Shown here: positions 27,334 through 36,892 of the stretch, piece after piece
Position numbering within the stretch: the first letter of the stretch is position 1
How the letters are laid out: each line of letters starts with the position of its first letter
From: Catenovulum adriaticum
Lineage (GTDB): Bacteria; Pseudomonadota; Gammaproteobacteria; Enterobacterales; Alteromonadaceae
Assembly: GCF_026725475.1 (NCBI RefSeq)
Contig: NZ_CP109965.1
Location: 1 to 64,000, forward strand
Reading direction: 5' to 3'
Length of the DNA: 64,000 nucleotides
Position numbers and translations under genes: made by a program
Notes under the pieces: generated by a model
What the model saw: the letters and a program-made list of their open reading frames with translations, nothing else
What the model was told of the DNA's origin: nothing
The model's database searches: none

Positions 27334-28410
27334 ATGTTTGAGGAATTACTGGGGAAAAAAAATACAATTTTAATTGGTATCGATATCGGTTCGTATTCAG
27401 TTAAAGCGGTATTAATGGAGCGTCATGGCTCGCAATACAAGCTATTGCAGTGCGCACGTGAACTTATGCCAAAAGGCATAATGAATGATAAAGAAATTCA
27501 AGATATTGAAGCCGTTGGCAAGGTTATTCAAAGACTTAGAAAACGCCTACCTAAACAATATAAGCAAGTGTCTGTCGCGGTTTCAGGGTCAACGGTGATT
27601 ACTAAAACGATTTTTATGGATGCGAGTTTTAATGATGATGAGTTAGCGACTCAAATTGAAATTGAAGCAGACAGTTTAATTCCTTATCCAATTGAAGAAG
27701 TCAATTTAGATTTCGAACGTTTAGGTATAAACCAAGCCGACAAAAGCAAAGTAAATGTACTATTAAGTGCGGCAAGAACCGAAAGTGTCGAAGCCCGGGT
27801 TTCTGCTATTGAACTCGGTGGGTTAACCGCTAAAGTAATGGACGTAGAATCGTACGCACTGGCAAGAGCCGCTAAACTCTGCATGCATCAGTTACCTAGC
27901 GATGCTAATAAAAAATTAGTAGCTGTTGTAGATATTGGTGCGCATATGACCTTAATGAGTGTAATTCGGGGCGAAGATGTTATCTATACCCGTGATCAAT
28001 CATTTGGTGGTGATATGTACACAAAAAATATTGTTAATTATTACAACAAATCTTATGAAGAAGCAGAACTTGCAAAACTAACTGCTGATTTACCCCCAAG
28101 TTATACCTTTGAAGTACTAGCGCCTTTTCAAACGGCCATCATTCAACAAATCAGACGGGCCATTCAAATGTTCACTACTTCTACTTCGGAAGATAAAGTG
28201 GACTACTTGCTACTATCAGGCGGAACAGCATTAGTTGAAGGCTTGGCGGAAGTGATAACGGAAGAATTAGGTATTCATTGTGTTATAGCCTCACCTTTTA
28301 TGCAAATGAATCAAGGAGAGACATTAACGGCAGAAAATAATCAGCATAACTCTGAATACTTGATTGCATCTGGTTTGGCAATGCGGAGTTTTAATTCATG
28401 CCACATATAA
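27334..28410 (+). CDS. pilM: Type IV pilus inner-membrane platform protein PilM
   Basis: Actin-like cytoplasmic ATP-binding protein that docks onto the PilN N-terminus in the type IV pilus alignment complex. The nucleotide-binding motifs are visible: IGIDIGSYSVKAVLM near residue 15, VVDIGAHMTLMSV near 199 and LLSGGTALVEGLAEV near 295. The length of 358 residues is normal. It is the first of five overlapping genes, pilMNOPQ; the pilN start lies 13 bp inside its end, so translation is coupled. Confidence 0.96.
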   Translation: MFEELLGKKNTILIGIDIGSYSVKAVLMERHGSQYKLLQCARELMPKGIMNDKEIQDIEAVGKVIQRLRKRLPKQYKQVSVAVSGSTVITKTIFMDASFNDDELATQIEIEADSLIPYPIEEVNLDFERLGINQADKSKVNVLLSAARTESVEARVSAIELGGLTAKVMDVESYALARAAKLCMHQLPSDANKKLVAVVDIGAHMTLMSVIRGEDVIYTRDQSFGGDMYTKNIVNYYNKSYEEAELAKLTADLPPSYTFEVLAPFQTAIIQQIRRAIQMFTTSTSEDKVDYLLLSGGTALVEGLAEVITEELGIHCVIASPFMQMNQGETLTAENNQHNSEYLIASGLAMRSFNSCHI

Positions 28411-28976
28411 ATTTATTACCTTGGCGAGAGCAAGATAAACAACGCAAACAAAAAATTTATATCACTATTTTAACCCTAGTTGCGATTTTAGCCTTTTCAG
28501 TCATGCTGCTTATTAATACTTATTACAATAGTTTAATCTCTAACCAGCAAACTCGAAACCAATATTTAAACAATGAGATTGCGGTATTAGACTCTAAAAT
28601 TAAAGAAATTAAAGAGCTTAAAACAAAACGTAAAAACTTAGAACAACGAATGGAGCTGATTGCTGACTTGCAGAGAAACCGTAATTTAGGCGCACAAATT
28701 ATGGATGAACTGGTTAAAGTTGTACCAGCGGGTATCTATTTGGTGAGCTTAGAAAAAAAAGGTCGTCAAGTGACAATTCAAGGTAAAAGCGAATCAAATA
28801 ACCGAGTTTCTACGATGATGCGAAATATAGAAGCTTCTTATTTATTAGAGCGTCCGGTTTTAAACGCGATTGTATCAGCGCAATCGAATGAAGCACTTAA
28901 TATTTTAAGTGATTTTACGATGTCGTTTGATGTTCAATCTGCCGGACTCGAACGTGAGCAAGAAGGTCAGCAATAA
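28398..28976 (+). CDS. pilN: Type IV pilus assembly protein PilN
   Basis: Bitopic inner-membrane protein. It carries the conserved PilM-binding N-terminal peptide INLLPWRE (residues 4-11), one membrane helix (about 21-44), a coiled coil and a periplasmic ferredoxin-like domain with PAGIYLVSLEKKGRQVTIQG. It forms a heterodimer with PilO. It overlaps pilM at the 5' end and ends on the base where pilO begins. Confidence 0.95.
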   Translation: MPHINLLPWREQDKQRKQKIYITILTLVAILAFSVMLLINTYYNSLISNQQTRNQYLNNEIAVLDSKIKEIKELKTKRKNLEQRMELIADLQRNRNLGAQIMDELVKVVPAGIYLVSLEKKGRQVTIQGKSESNNRVSTMMRNIEASYLLERPVLNAIVSAQSNEALNILSDFTMSFDVQSAGLEREQEGQQ

Positions 28977-29578
28977 TGGACTGGAAGAACTTTGATCTTA
29001 AAGATTTAAATGAGCTAGAACTTGATTTAAATGACATGGGCAGCTGGCCTAAACCCGCTAAAGTTTTTGTTTGTATTTTACTCGCTATCGTTGTATTCAT
29101 TTTGAGCTATCAACTTATGATTAGTGACAAAATTGAAAGCTATGAAAATATTACAAAAAAAGAAAACGAACTTAAGCTGCAATTTCAAGCTAAATATCAT
29201 GTTGCTATAAATTCAGATGCTTACAAAGCACAGATGGTACAAATGGAGCAAAATTTTTCAGATTTGCTTAAACGTTTACCAACAGAAACAGAAACCCCAG
29301 GTTTGCTAGATGACATCACCTATGTTGGCACAACCAGCGGGTTAACGTTTAAAAAGATTAATTGGGAAGCAGAGATAGAAAGAGAATTTTATACTGAACT
29401 CCCATTAACCTTGCAAGTTGTGGGTGGCTACCATGAGTTTGGTCAGTTTTTAGGACGAGTTGCCGCCTTACCCCGAATTGTTACTTTGCATGACTTTTCA
29501 ATTAAAAATCAGGGCGATGAACTGGTTCTAGATTTATTAGCTAAAACTTATCGTTACAAGGAGGCTGACAACAAATGA
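28976..29578 (+). CDS. pilO: Type IV pilus assembly protein PilO
   Basis: Partner of PilN: a bitopic protein with a short cytoplasmic N-terminus, one membrane helix (about 27-47), a coiled coil and a periplasmic domain. The segments LLKRLPTETETPGLLDDI and VGGYHEFGQFLGRVAALPRI are typical of PilO. The start overlaps the pilN stop by one base (TAATG), and the end overlaps pilP by four. Confidence 0.94.
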   Translation: MDWKNFDLKDLNELELDLNDMGSWPKPAKVFVCILLAIVVFILSYQLMISDKIESYENITKKENELKLQFQAKYHVAINSDAYKAQMVQMEQNFSDLLKRLPTETETPGLLDDITYVGTTSGLTFKKINWEAEIEREFYTELPLTLQVVGGYHEFGQFLGRVAALPRIVTLHDFSIKNQGDELVLDLLAKTYRYKEADNK

Positions 29579-30117
29579 AATATTTAGCCTTACTTAGTTG
29601 CTTAGTTTTGGGGGCATGTGGGAGTGATATTAGTGATTTACAGACTTATACTGACGAAGTTAAAGCCAATGCAAAAACGAGTATTGAGCCTATGCCAACC
29701 GTTAAAAAGTACCAAAGCTTTGAATATTCAGTAAACGGTTTACGTAGCCCATTTGTAAAACCTAAACCTGAATTAATAGATGATGCAACCAGCCAAACCT
29801 TGGGATGCTTGCAGCCAAACTTTAACCGTCAAAAAGAAGCGCTTGAAAAATATCCATTAGAAACGATAAAAATGCGGGGCACATTGGGAGAAGCAGGGCG
29901 CTATTTTGCATTAGCTTCAGTAGCCGATGGGGCTTTATATAGAGTTAAAGTGGGTAATTATATGGGGCTGTTTCATGGACAAATCCAAAAAATCACGTCG
30001 GATAAAGTGATATTACAAGAAATGATCCCAGATGGTACCGGATGCTGGGAAACCCGAACCGCACAAATTTCAATTTTTGCTCAGGATTCAGAGTCAGGAA
30101 GTCAGAATAATGAATAA
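29575..30117 (+). CDS. pilP: Type IV pilus lipoprotein PilP
   Basis: Periplasmic inner-membrane lipoprotein linking PilNO to the secretin PilQ. The signal peptide ends in the lipobox LGAC (Cys 15). The unstructured N-terminal segment is followed by the FEYSVNGLRSPFVKP signature and the HR-like beta domain (about 95-165; MRGTLGEAGRYFALA, VKVGNYMGLFHGQI). An ATGA-type four-base overlap with pilO and an 8-bp overlap with pilQ imply tight coupling. Confidence 0.95.
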   Translation: MKYLALLSCLVLGACGSDISDLQTYTDEVKANAKTSIEPMPTVKKYQSFEYSVNGLRSPFVKPKPELIDDATSQTLGCLQPNFNRQKEALEKYPLETIKMRGTLGEAGRYFALASVADGALYRVKVGNYMGLFHGQIQKITSDKVILQEMIPDGTGCWETRTAQISIFAQDSESGSQNNE

Positions 30118-32161
30118 TAATATTATTGCCAATCATAAAGCGTTTCAGCTCATTATTTTTAGTTTATTTTGCTTATTAAGTTTTACTATACAAGCGAATA
30201 CAACCAGCCAGCCCGTTCTGTACGAAATTAAATATAACCCAAGTATGCCGGACGAAACAGAAATTGATTTTGTATTTGATAAAAAGCTGGGCCAAAAGCC
30301 AAAAATTAAAGTGGTAAATGATCCGGCGCGTATTGAAATTACCATTGATAATGCAAGTTTTGAAAGCTACTTAGCTAAAACACCCGTTAATCAAGCTGGT
30401 GTGCAAAATATTATCGCTCAAGAAACACAATCAGGTATTCGATTACAGTTAATGCTTGATTCATTAAAACTGTATCAAACTCGATTAGAGGGCAATCATT
30501 TTTATGTACATATTGCCAATGAATCTGGTTTAACTTCAACTAAAAACGCTGAAGCTCAAACCTATGTGAATACAATAGATGCACTCGATTTTCGTTACTC
30601 AGATAACAAAGGCGGACGAGTATTAGCCTTTATGAAAAACAGCATTGCAGCCATTGATGTCGCCAAGCAAAAAAATAAAATTATTGTGGTCTTTCATAAT
30701 ACAGACATTGTCGATGAGCTGATTTACAAAATGGATGTAACTGACTTTGGTTCAGTGGTTCAGCATATTGAAACATTTCAAGACGAGAATAATACTCGGT
30801 TTGAAATCAGCATGAATGATGAATTTACTTACAAGTATCAGCAATTGGATTCTATTTTTAGCTTAGATATTGCTAAACAGGACGATGTTAAAAATAAAGC
30901 GGCAGATAAAAAGTATCAAGGTGATGCTATTTCACTTAACTTTCAGGATATTGAAGTGCGAACCGTACTGCAAATTATTGCCGACTATAATAATTTTAAT
31001 TTAGTCACCAGTGATTCAGTTTCAGGCAACGTAACATTGCGTTTAGATGGTGTGCCTTGGGATCAAGCGTTAGACATTATCTTAAAAGTAAAAGGGTTAG
31101 ATAAACGCATGGAAGGCTCTATTTTATTGGTCGCGCCCAGCGAAGAAATTGCAGCCCGTGAAGCCAAAGAGCTAGAAGCAAAAAAACAAGTGGCTGAATT
31201 ATCGCCTTTATACTCAGAGTTTGTGCAAATTAACTATGCTAAGGCTGGTGAAATAGCGGCGATGCTTAAAAGCCAAGAAGCTAAAATGATCTCTGAGCGA
31301 GGCTCTGTCTCTGTTGATGCACGTACCAATACATTATTAATAAGAGATACGATAGATAGTATTGAGAATGTCAAAAAATTAGTCCAAGTATTAGATATTG
31401 CAGTTAAGCAAGTTACTATTGAATCTAGAATCGTGACAGTAAATGATAATTTAAGCGAAGAGTTAGGGATTCGCTGGGGCTTTAGCGATCAGCAAGGTAG
31501 CGATGGTATTTCTGGTTCATTAGATGGTGCTGCAACGATAGGATCCGGGGTGATTCCACCCATCAACCAACGGATGAATGTTAACTTGCCGGTTTCAAAT
31601 GCCGCGGGCAGTATTGGTTTAAGCATAGCAAAACTCAGTGATGGTACTATATTAGATTTAGAGTTAACCGCGCTTGAATCTGAAAACAAAGGTGAAATTA
31701 TAGCTAGCCCGCGAATCACAACGGCAAATCAAAAAACCGCTTATATTGAGCAAGGCACTGAAATTCCGTTTGTACAAGCTGCTTCAAGTGGTGCAACTGC
31801 CGTGACATTTAAAAAAGCGGTCTTGAGCCTGCAAGTAACACCGCAAATTACCCCAGACAATAAAATTATATTAGATTTAGTGATTACCCAAGATACGCGC
31901 GGCGATACAGTGTCAACTTCGACGGGTTCAGCCGTTGCAATAGATACCCAAGAAATAGGCACTCAAGTTTTAGTCAATAATGGCGAAACGATAGTGCTGG
32001 GTGGCATTTATCAGCAACAAACAGTGAGTGCCGAATCTAAAGTTCCTTTATTAGGTGATATTCCGTATCTTGGACGCTTATTCAAAAAGTCGCGCGAATT
32101 TAATGAAAAAAAGGAACTGTTAATTTTCGTGACACCCAGAATTGCGACAGAAAAACTTTAA
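30110..32161 (+). CDS. pilQ: Type IV pilus secretin PilQ
   Basis: Outer-membrane secretin ring through which the pilus passes. I take ATG 30110 as start, giving a 683-residue precursor with a good signal peptide (core FQLIIFSLFCLLSFTI, cleavage after QA); the open frame extends further upstream, but only inside pilP. Two AMIN domains (about 30-260), an STN/N0 domain (about 290-350; ISLNFQDIEVRTVLQIIADY), an N1 domain and the secretin core (about 450-680) are present. The secretin signature VPLLGDIPYLGRLFKKS and ELLIFVTPRI lie at the end. It is the last gene of pilMNOPQ; aroK follows after 248 bp with its own likely promoter. Confidence 0.96.
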   Translation: MNNNIIANHKAFQLIIFSLFCLLSFTIQANTTSQPVLYEIKYNPSMPDETEIDFVFDKKLGQKPKIKVVNDPARIEITIDNASFESYLAKTPVNQAGVQNIIAQETQSGIRLQLMLDSLKLYQTRLEGNHFYVHIANESGLTSTKNAEAQTYVNTIDALDFRYSDNKGGRVLAFMKNSIAAIDVAKQKNKIIVVFHNTDIVDELIYKMDVTDFGSVVQHIETFQDENNTRFEISMNDEFTYKYQQLDSIFSLDIAKQDDVKNKAADKKYQGDAISLNFQDIEVRTVLQIIADYNNFNLVTSDSVSGNVTLRLDGVPWDQALDIILKVKGLDKRMEGSILLVAPSEEIAAREAKELEAKKQVAELSPLYSEFVQINYAKAGEIAAMLKSQEAKMISERGSVSVDARTNTLLIRDTIDSIENVKKLVQVLDIAVKQVTIESRIVTVNDNLSEELGIRWGFSDQQGSDGISGSLDGAATIGSGVIPPINQRMNVNLPVSNAAGSIGLSIAKLSDGTILDLELTALESENKGEIIASPRITTANQKTAYIEQGTEIPFVQAASSGATAVTFKKAVLSLQVTPQITPDNKIILDLVITQDTRGDTVSTSTGSAVAIDTQEIGTQVLVNNGETIVLGGIYQQQTVSAESKVPLLGDIPYLGRLFKKSREFNEKKELLIFVTPRIATEKL

Positions 32162-32314
32162 AAATTGTGTAATTTGAGTAGAATCTCGCGCGTTAACTGA
32201 GTGGTATTCTGATTAGGCTTAATATGATTATCACAAAAATAACAAGATATTCAGGTTTATGACCCCCAAATTTAGGTTTTTTCAGCTTAATGACTTCATT
32301 TTTGGTCGCTAAGC

Positions 32315-32344
32315 TTGCTTTTAGTTACCAAATCTTGGGATAAT
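32315..32344 (+). promoter_or_regulatory. Candidate promoter for aroK
   Basis: TTGCTT (32315-32320) and GATAAT (32339-32344) are separated by 18 bp, about 65 bp before the aroK start. The 248-bp gap after pilQ suggests that the aro-dam genes have their own promoter. This is a sequence match only. Confidence 0.4.
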
Positions 32345-32409
32345 CGCGGCTCTTTTCAGGATACTGGATTTTCGGAGCAACTTAACTTAATAGATGTGTA
32401 AAAACTAAA

Positions 32410-32925
32410 ATGGCCGAGAAACGTAATATATTCCTCATAGGCCCGATGGGGGCCGGTAAAAGTACCATAGGTAGACAATTAGCCAATGAACTTCACCTTG
32501 AATTCTTTGACTCTGACGCGGAAATTGAAAAACGCACAGGCGCTGATATCGCTTGGGTATTTGACGTTGAAGGGGAAGAAGGTTTTAGAACTCGTGAAGA
32601 GAAGGTTATTTTTGATTTAACCGAAAAACAAGGCATAGTGCTGGCAACAGGCGGTGGTTCTGTGATTAGTAAAGAAACAAGAAATCGACTTTCTGCTCGA
32701 GGTTTTGTGGTTTACTTAGAAACGACCATCGAAAAGCAAGTAGCTAGAACTGCGCGTGATAAACGTCGACCTTTACTACAAAATGGTGAGCCGCAAGAAA
32801 TTTTAGAAAATCTTGCTGAAAGTCGAAATCCACTATACGAAGAAATTGCTGATTTGGTTGTTAAAACGGATAACCAAAGTGCAAAAGTAGTTTCTCGTGA
32901 AATTATTGATCGTTTAGGTTTTTAA
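32410..32925 (+). CDS. aroK: Shikimate kinase
   Basis: Phosphorylates shikimate at the 3-hydroxyl with ATP in the pathway to chorismate. P-loop GPMGAGKST is at residues 11-19, the shikimate-binding Asp region is FFDSDAEIEKRTG near 32-44, and the ATGGGSV motif is near 80. The length of 171 residues equals that of E. coli AroK. It starts an aroK-aroB-damX-dam set in the same order as in E. coli, downstream of the pilus genes. Confidence 0.97.
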   Translation: MAEKRNIFLIGPMGAGKSTIGRQLANELHLEFFDSDAEIEKRTGADIAWVFDVEGEEGFRTREEKVIFDLTEKQGIVLATGGGSVISKETRNRLSARGFVVYLETTIEKQVARTARDKRRPLLQNGEPQEILENLAESRNPLYEEIADLVVKTDNQSAKVVSREIIDRLGF

Positions 32926-32942
32926 ATTAGTCGTTTAAATAT

Positions 32943-34016
32943 ATGAGCAATACAGAAATTCAAGTCAGCTTAGCTGAACGAAGCTACCCCATTATTATTG
33001 GTCGTGGATTAATTCAGCAAGCGCAGCAGTTTGAAAAAGTGATTAAAGGCAGTAAAGTTGTTGTTATTACTAATACAACGGTTGCTCCTCTATATTTAGA
33101 ACAATTGACGCAAAGCTTATCAAAATTTGATGTTTTAACGTATCAGCTACCAGATGGCGAGCAATATAAATCACTTGAATATTTTGAAAAAATAAATAGT
33201 TTTTTGCTAGAGCACAACTGTGCTCGAGATGTCACCTTAATTGCTTTAGGTGGCGGTGTTGTGGGTGATTTAGTCGGCTTTGTTGCCGCTTGTTATCAGC
33301 GTGGTGTTGATTTTATTCAAGTACCAACGACATTATTATCTCAAGTTGATTCGTCAGTTGGTGGTAAAACTGCAGTGAATCATCCTTTAGGTAAAAACAT
33401 GATCGGCGCTTTTAAACAGCCCGAAGCCGTTTTTATCGATATTGATTCATTATCTAGCTTACCTGCCCGTGAGTTTGCTGCTGGTATGGCCGAAGTGCTC
33501 AAATATGGTATTGTTTTTGAGCGTGAGTTTTGGCAAAGTTTAATTGAAGCTAAAACCCAGATTTTAGCTCTTGAGCCTGCTCAACTTGTCCGGGTTATTA
33601 AGCGTTGTTGTGAAATTAAAGCAGAGATAGTTGCTGCTGATGAAACGGAGCGAGGCGCTCGTGCACTGTTAAATTTAGGTCATACTTTTGGCCATGCGAT
33701 TGAAGCTGAAATGGGGTATGGCGTATGGTTGCACGGTGAAGCCGTAGCCACAGGCATGGTGTTAGCAACTCGGTTGGCTCATATCCGAGGTTATATCAAT
33801 CAGCAAGACTTTGATGAAGTGGTGACCACCATTGAAAGCTATAACTTGCCGATTCATAAACCAAGCTCAATGACATTAGACGACTTTGTTAAACACATGA
33901 AGCGTGATAAAAAAGTTCAAGCTAATGTGATGCGTTTTATTGTGCCAACAAAAATTGGACATTGTGAAATCATGAGTGATGTTACCGAAGCTGAGCTCAA
34001 TTCAGTTTTAGTTTAA
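32943..34016 (+). CDS. aroB: 3-dehydroquinate synthase
   Basis: Converts DAHP to 3-dehydroquinate, the second step of the shikimate pathway, using NAD and a divalent metal. The NAD-binding glycine-rich motif GGGVVGDLVGF and the catalytic TTLLSQVDSSVGGKTAVN segment lie near residues 102 and 136; metal-ligand histidines occur in GHTFGHAIE and LHGEAVA. At 357 residues it has family length. It lies 17 bp after aroK. Confidence 0.97.
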   Translation: MSNTEIQVSLAERSYPIIIGRGLIQQAQQFEKVIKGSKVVVITNTTVAPLYLEQLTQSLSKFDVLTYQLPDGEQYKSLEYFEKINSFLLEHNCARDVTLIALGGGVVGDLVGFVAACYQRGVDFIQVPTTLLSQVDSSVGGKTAVNHPLGKNMIGAFKQPEAVFIDIDSLSSLPAREFAAGMAEVLKYGIVFEREFWQSLIEAKTQILALEPAQLVRVIKRCCEIKAEIVAADETERGARALLNLGHTFGHAIEAEMGYGVWLHGEAVATGMVLATRLAHIRGYINQQDFDEVVTTIESYNLPIHKPSSMTLDDFVKHMKRDKKVQANVMRFIVPTKIGHCEIMSDVTEAELNSVLV

Positions 34017-34071
34017 TCATTTAGTCGTCAGACTAAGTGATTTGCTTATCACTAACTTAAGGCGTTGTGAG

Positions 34072-35406
34072 ATGAGGCCAAAAAACTGGGATCGTCTGCT
34101 ATACAATTTGTCTTTTTCCAATGCGGTTGTTTTATATACAGACATCCAAGAACCTCTAATTCGTTACTTAAGTGATATTCAAGATGAATACCACTTAAGT
34201 TACATTCCTAGTTTGAAAGACCTCACCGACAAAGCGCTGCTCACAACGGTTTTTAAACAACTAACGGATAGCTCTTCAGTTATAATCGACAAACCTTTAA
34301 AGTACCTACTAGATGAACAAGATCAAAACGATAACTGCTATACAGTCGCGGTTAAAGGTTTGCCAACTGAGCCTGTTATTAATCAATTGTTAGATTGCAT
34401 GCAATATTTTGCAGGTCGGTTTAACGTGATTTTTGAAATAACGCCCGTTCAAGCAAGTTTATTTAGTCAAAACTATCCAAGTCAAGTGGTCAGCTTAATT
34501 GGTCCTGATTCTGCCGAGCAAGCTCATTCATCGCCTTTAGAGCATTCCGTAAATCCAGCCGAAGAAGCGCGCAATTCAACCAAAAAATCATACTTGATTT
34601 GGTTAAGCTTAACTATGCTGTGCTTATTATTTACATTAGGCATATGGTGGTTTTTATCTCAAAACGATATTGATTCAAACTTAAAACCTAATGTTAATTT
34701 AGCTGAACCTGAAAATTTAGGCCAAACAGAAAGCACAAAATTTGAGATCGAGCCGTTAGCAAAACCGAAATCGGAAGTATTGACTGAGCCACAAGTAGCT
34801 AAATCTACAAAAGAGCTTGATTTAGTTGAGCAAGCCATTTTACAAAAAGATATGACAGCGGCTGAATACTTTGCTGCTAAAAAGAAAAATCAGCAGGCGG
34901 AAATAACAGATAAAACAAAAAGTAACCTAGCAGAGCAAGCACCTCAGCCCGAATCGTTAATTGAAGCTAAAAAATATGATCAGCAAGTTGATATCGGACA
35001 ACAGCCAGTAAAAAAACCAGAAACGGCTGAAACAGATCTTAAAATGGATAATAAACCAGCGATAACACAACAAAATGAGCAGCAAGCTGAGCCTAACCTC
35101 GGTTATTATGATAACCTATGGTATCAACAGCAAAACCCTAAACAATACGTTATTCAGCTCACCTTGGTTAGCTCTGAATCCGTTTTGGATGAGTTTTTAG
35201 CGTCACCTGACATTCAAACGTTAGCTGAACCAGCCAAGCTAAAAGTTTATGAGAGTGAACAAAGGTTTGGAGTGACTTATGGCATTTATCCAACTCACCA
35301 AACGGCATTAGCTGCCATAAATACGTTACCGGGTTCAATTAAAAACGCTGGCGCTTTTGCAAAACCCGTTGCTGCAATTGCTCAGTTAATAGCGAAAAAG
35401 AAATAA
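34072..35406 (+). CDS. damX: SPOR-domain cell-division protein DamX
   Basis: Inner-membrane protein with a C-terminal SPOR domain that binds septal, denuded peptidoglycan. Start ATG 34072 is preferred over an in-frame TTG at 34042. The cytoplasmic N-terminal part (about 1-170) is followed by one membrane helix (about 173-195; LIWLSLTMLCLLFTLGIWW), a long charged Pro/Glu/Lys/Gln-rich periplasmic linker and the SPOR domain (about 356-435; YVIQLTLVSSES, VTYGIYPTHQTALAAINTLP). The position between aroB and dam is that of E. coli damX. The N-terminal part lacks a recognisable nucleotide-binding motif. Confidence 0.92.
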   Translation: MRPKNWDRLLYNLSFSNAVVLYTDIQEPLIRYLSDIQDEYHLSYIPSLKDLTDKALLTTVFKQLTDSSSVIIDKPLKYLLDEQDQNDNCYTVAVKGLPTEPVINQLLDCMQYFAGRFNVIFEITPVQASLFSQNYPSQVVSLIGPDSAEQAHSSPLEHSVNPAEEARNSTKKSYLIWLSLTMLCLLFTLGIWWFLSQNDIDSNLKPNVNLAEPENLGQTESTKFEIEPLAKPKSEVLTEPQVAKSTKELDLVEQAILQKDMTAAEYFAAKKKNQQAEITDKTKSNLAEQAPQPESLIEAKKYDQQVDIGQQPVKKPETAETDLKMDNKPAITQQNEQQAEPNLGYYDNLWYQQQNPKQYVIQLTLVSSESVLDEFLASPDIQTLAEPAKLKVYESEQRFGVTYGIYPTHQTALAAINTLPGSIKNAGAFAKPVAAIAQLIAKKK

Positions 35407-35408
35407 TT

Positions 35409-36257
35409 TTGAAAAAAACACGAGCATTTTTAAAATGGGCTGGCGGTAAATACTCGCTAGTAGAATCAATAGTTGAACTCTTACCTAAACGCAGCAAAAC
35501 ATTAGTTGAGCCGTTTGTAGGAGCGGGCTCTGTGTTTTTAAATAGTAATTTCGAACGTTATATTTTAAATGATATTAATCCTGATTTGATTGCACTGTAT
35601 CAACATTTAAAAGCAACACCTGAAGCTTTTATTCAAGATTGTAAGCTTATGTACCAAAGTAAATACAATCAAGAAGATGCGTATTATCAGATTCGAGCTG
35701 AATTTAATCAGGAAAAAGATACCTACCGACGCTCTATTTTATTTACCTACTTAAACCGTCACGGTTATAACGGTCTTTGTCGTTATAATAATTCAGGGTT
35801 TTATAATGTGCCTTTTGGGCGTTATGTGAAGCCTTACTTTCCAGAACATGAAATGTATTACTTTGCTAAGAAATCTCAAAAAGCTGAGTTCACCTTAGTG
35901 GATTTTGAAACTTGCATGCGTAGCGCGCCAAAGGGCAGTGCTATATATTGCGATCCCCCTTATATTAGCTTGAGTGAAACTGCTAATTTTACTCAGTATG
36001 CAAAATCAGGTTTTAATATCCATGATCAAAAGCGATTAGCCGACACAGCTCAGCAGTTATCACACGAAGGGAAGAATACTGTGCTCATTAGCAATCATGA
36101 TACGCCGATTGTTCGTAATTTATACTTACCTGCAAAAATTAAAACACAAAATGTATCACGAGTAATTAGTCAAAACGCAGGCACCCGTCAGGCCGTAAAA
36201 GAAGTTTTAGCTTTGTATAAAGTAAAGAGAATAAAGCAACCTATTATCACAGGCTAG
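35409..36257 (+). CDS. dam: DNA adenine methylase Dam
   Basis: Methylates adenine in GATC, marking strands for mismatch repair and timing re-initiation at oriC through SeqA. Close to E. coli Dam throughout: the SAM-binding motif FLKWAGGKYSLVESI (residues 7-21), VEPFVGAGSVFLN, YLNRHGYNGLCRYN and catalytic YCDPPYISLSETANFTQY near residue 180, with NHDTPIVR later. At 282 residues it has normal length. The start is a TTG only 2 bp after the damX stop; the homologous first residues (MKKTRAFLKWAGGKY) support this codon, and no ATG lies nearby. A TTG start on a gene whose dosage matters suggests deliberately low translation. Confidence 0.96.
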   Translation: MKKTRAFLKWAGGKYSLVESIVELLPKRSKTLVEPFVGAGSVFLNSNFERYILNDINPDLIALYQHLKATPEAFIQDCKLMYQSKYNQEDAYYQIRAEFNQEKDTYRRSILFTYLNRHGYNGLCRYNNSGFYNVPFGRYVKPYFPEHEMYYFAKKSQKAEFTLVDFETCMRSAPKGSAIYCDPPYISLSETANFTQYAKSGFNIHDQKRLADTAQQLSHEGKNTVLISNHDTPIVRNLYLPAKIKTQNVSRVISQNAGTRQAVKEVLALYKVKRIKQPIITG

Positions 36258-36271
36258 GCCGGTTTCATCAC

Positions 36272-36472
36272 TTAAGTCGCTAAGCTAATTGCTAACTTTA
36301 CGACTGCGATGAGCAATAATATAAATATAGCAACTAAAACAATACCGTTAATCAAAAAGCCAAACGCTGACTTTTGCTTAAAATCAGCCTCTCTGTTTTT
36401 CTGACTTTGTACCCCCATTAGCGCCGCAATACTGGATAACAGGTATTCAAGCCATCTTAACGTTTTACTCAT
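36272..36472 (-). CDS. DUF2970 small membrane protein
   Basis: A 66-residue protein with the DUF2970 pattern: an amphipathic N-terminus (LEYLLSSIAALMGVQSQKNR), the charged READFKQ segment and one C-terminal membrane helix (about 41-63). The function is unknown. It is convergent with dam, with only 14 bp between the two stops and no obvious terminator, so the two transcripts probably overlap. Confidence 0.85.
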   Translation of the reverse strand: MSKTLRWLEYLLSSIAALMGVQSQKNREADFKQKSAFGFLINGIVLVAIFILLLIAVVKLAISLAT

Positions 36473-36551
36473 ATTAACTATCCGTAACTAAAGTCATATT
36501 TTAGTATAGACAAAACTTAGCTCAGTGAAGGGGTTTGCTAAATATGAGTGC

Positions 36552-36803
36552 TATATAACTTCAACTCGGTTTAATGAATATGTTTTAAACGGCCTTTTTC
36601 ACGCGGACTGCGTTAAATTCCCTAATATACCACCCCAGGGACGGGGAGAAGTAGAGCGGTGTCGGAACCAAAGCCGAGACTAGCTACTGAGGCGTGAATT
36701 TGCCTTGTCCACGCAAAAAAATTTCGTTAGAAACCATGCAAAGCGATAAGGTTAAGTCATTTAATTAGTTAGAATACACCTTAATCTGAGTTGAGGTTAT
36801 ATA
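36552..36803. repeat. Repeat family A, copy 1 (complete, inverted ends)
   Basis: A 252-bp block bounded by imperfect inverted repeats: TATATAACTTCAACTCGG at the left and CTGAGTTGAGGTTATATA at the right (about 21 of 24 positions pair over the full arms). It shares about 120 bp with 52422-52548 but has roughly 75 extra bases in the middle (about 36614-36690). It holds no open frame or transposase. TA at both ends fits insertion at a TA dinucleotide, as with IS630/Tc1-type MITEs; that classification is inference. Confidence 0.7.
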
Positions 36804-36830
36804 TTATTTTAAGTGATGTATCACAGGCAT

Positions 36831-36853
36831 AAAAAAGCCCGCAATCGCGGGCT
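36831..36853 (-). terminator. Terminator of the TorF-family gene
   Basis: On the minus strand AGCCCGCGATTGCGGGCT forms a GC-rich stem followed by TTTTTT. It lies 40 bp after the stop of the outer-membrane protein gene. Confidence 0.92.
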
Positions 36854-36892
36854 AAATATGCTTAACTTTGTTGTTGGTATATTCGAATCAAC

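Noticed and set aside
30032..30109. Upstream extension of the pilQ reading frame
   Set aside because: It lies inside pilP and would put a charged segment before the signal peptide that begins at ATG 30110.
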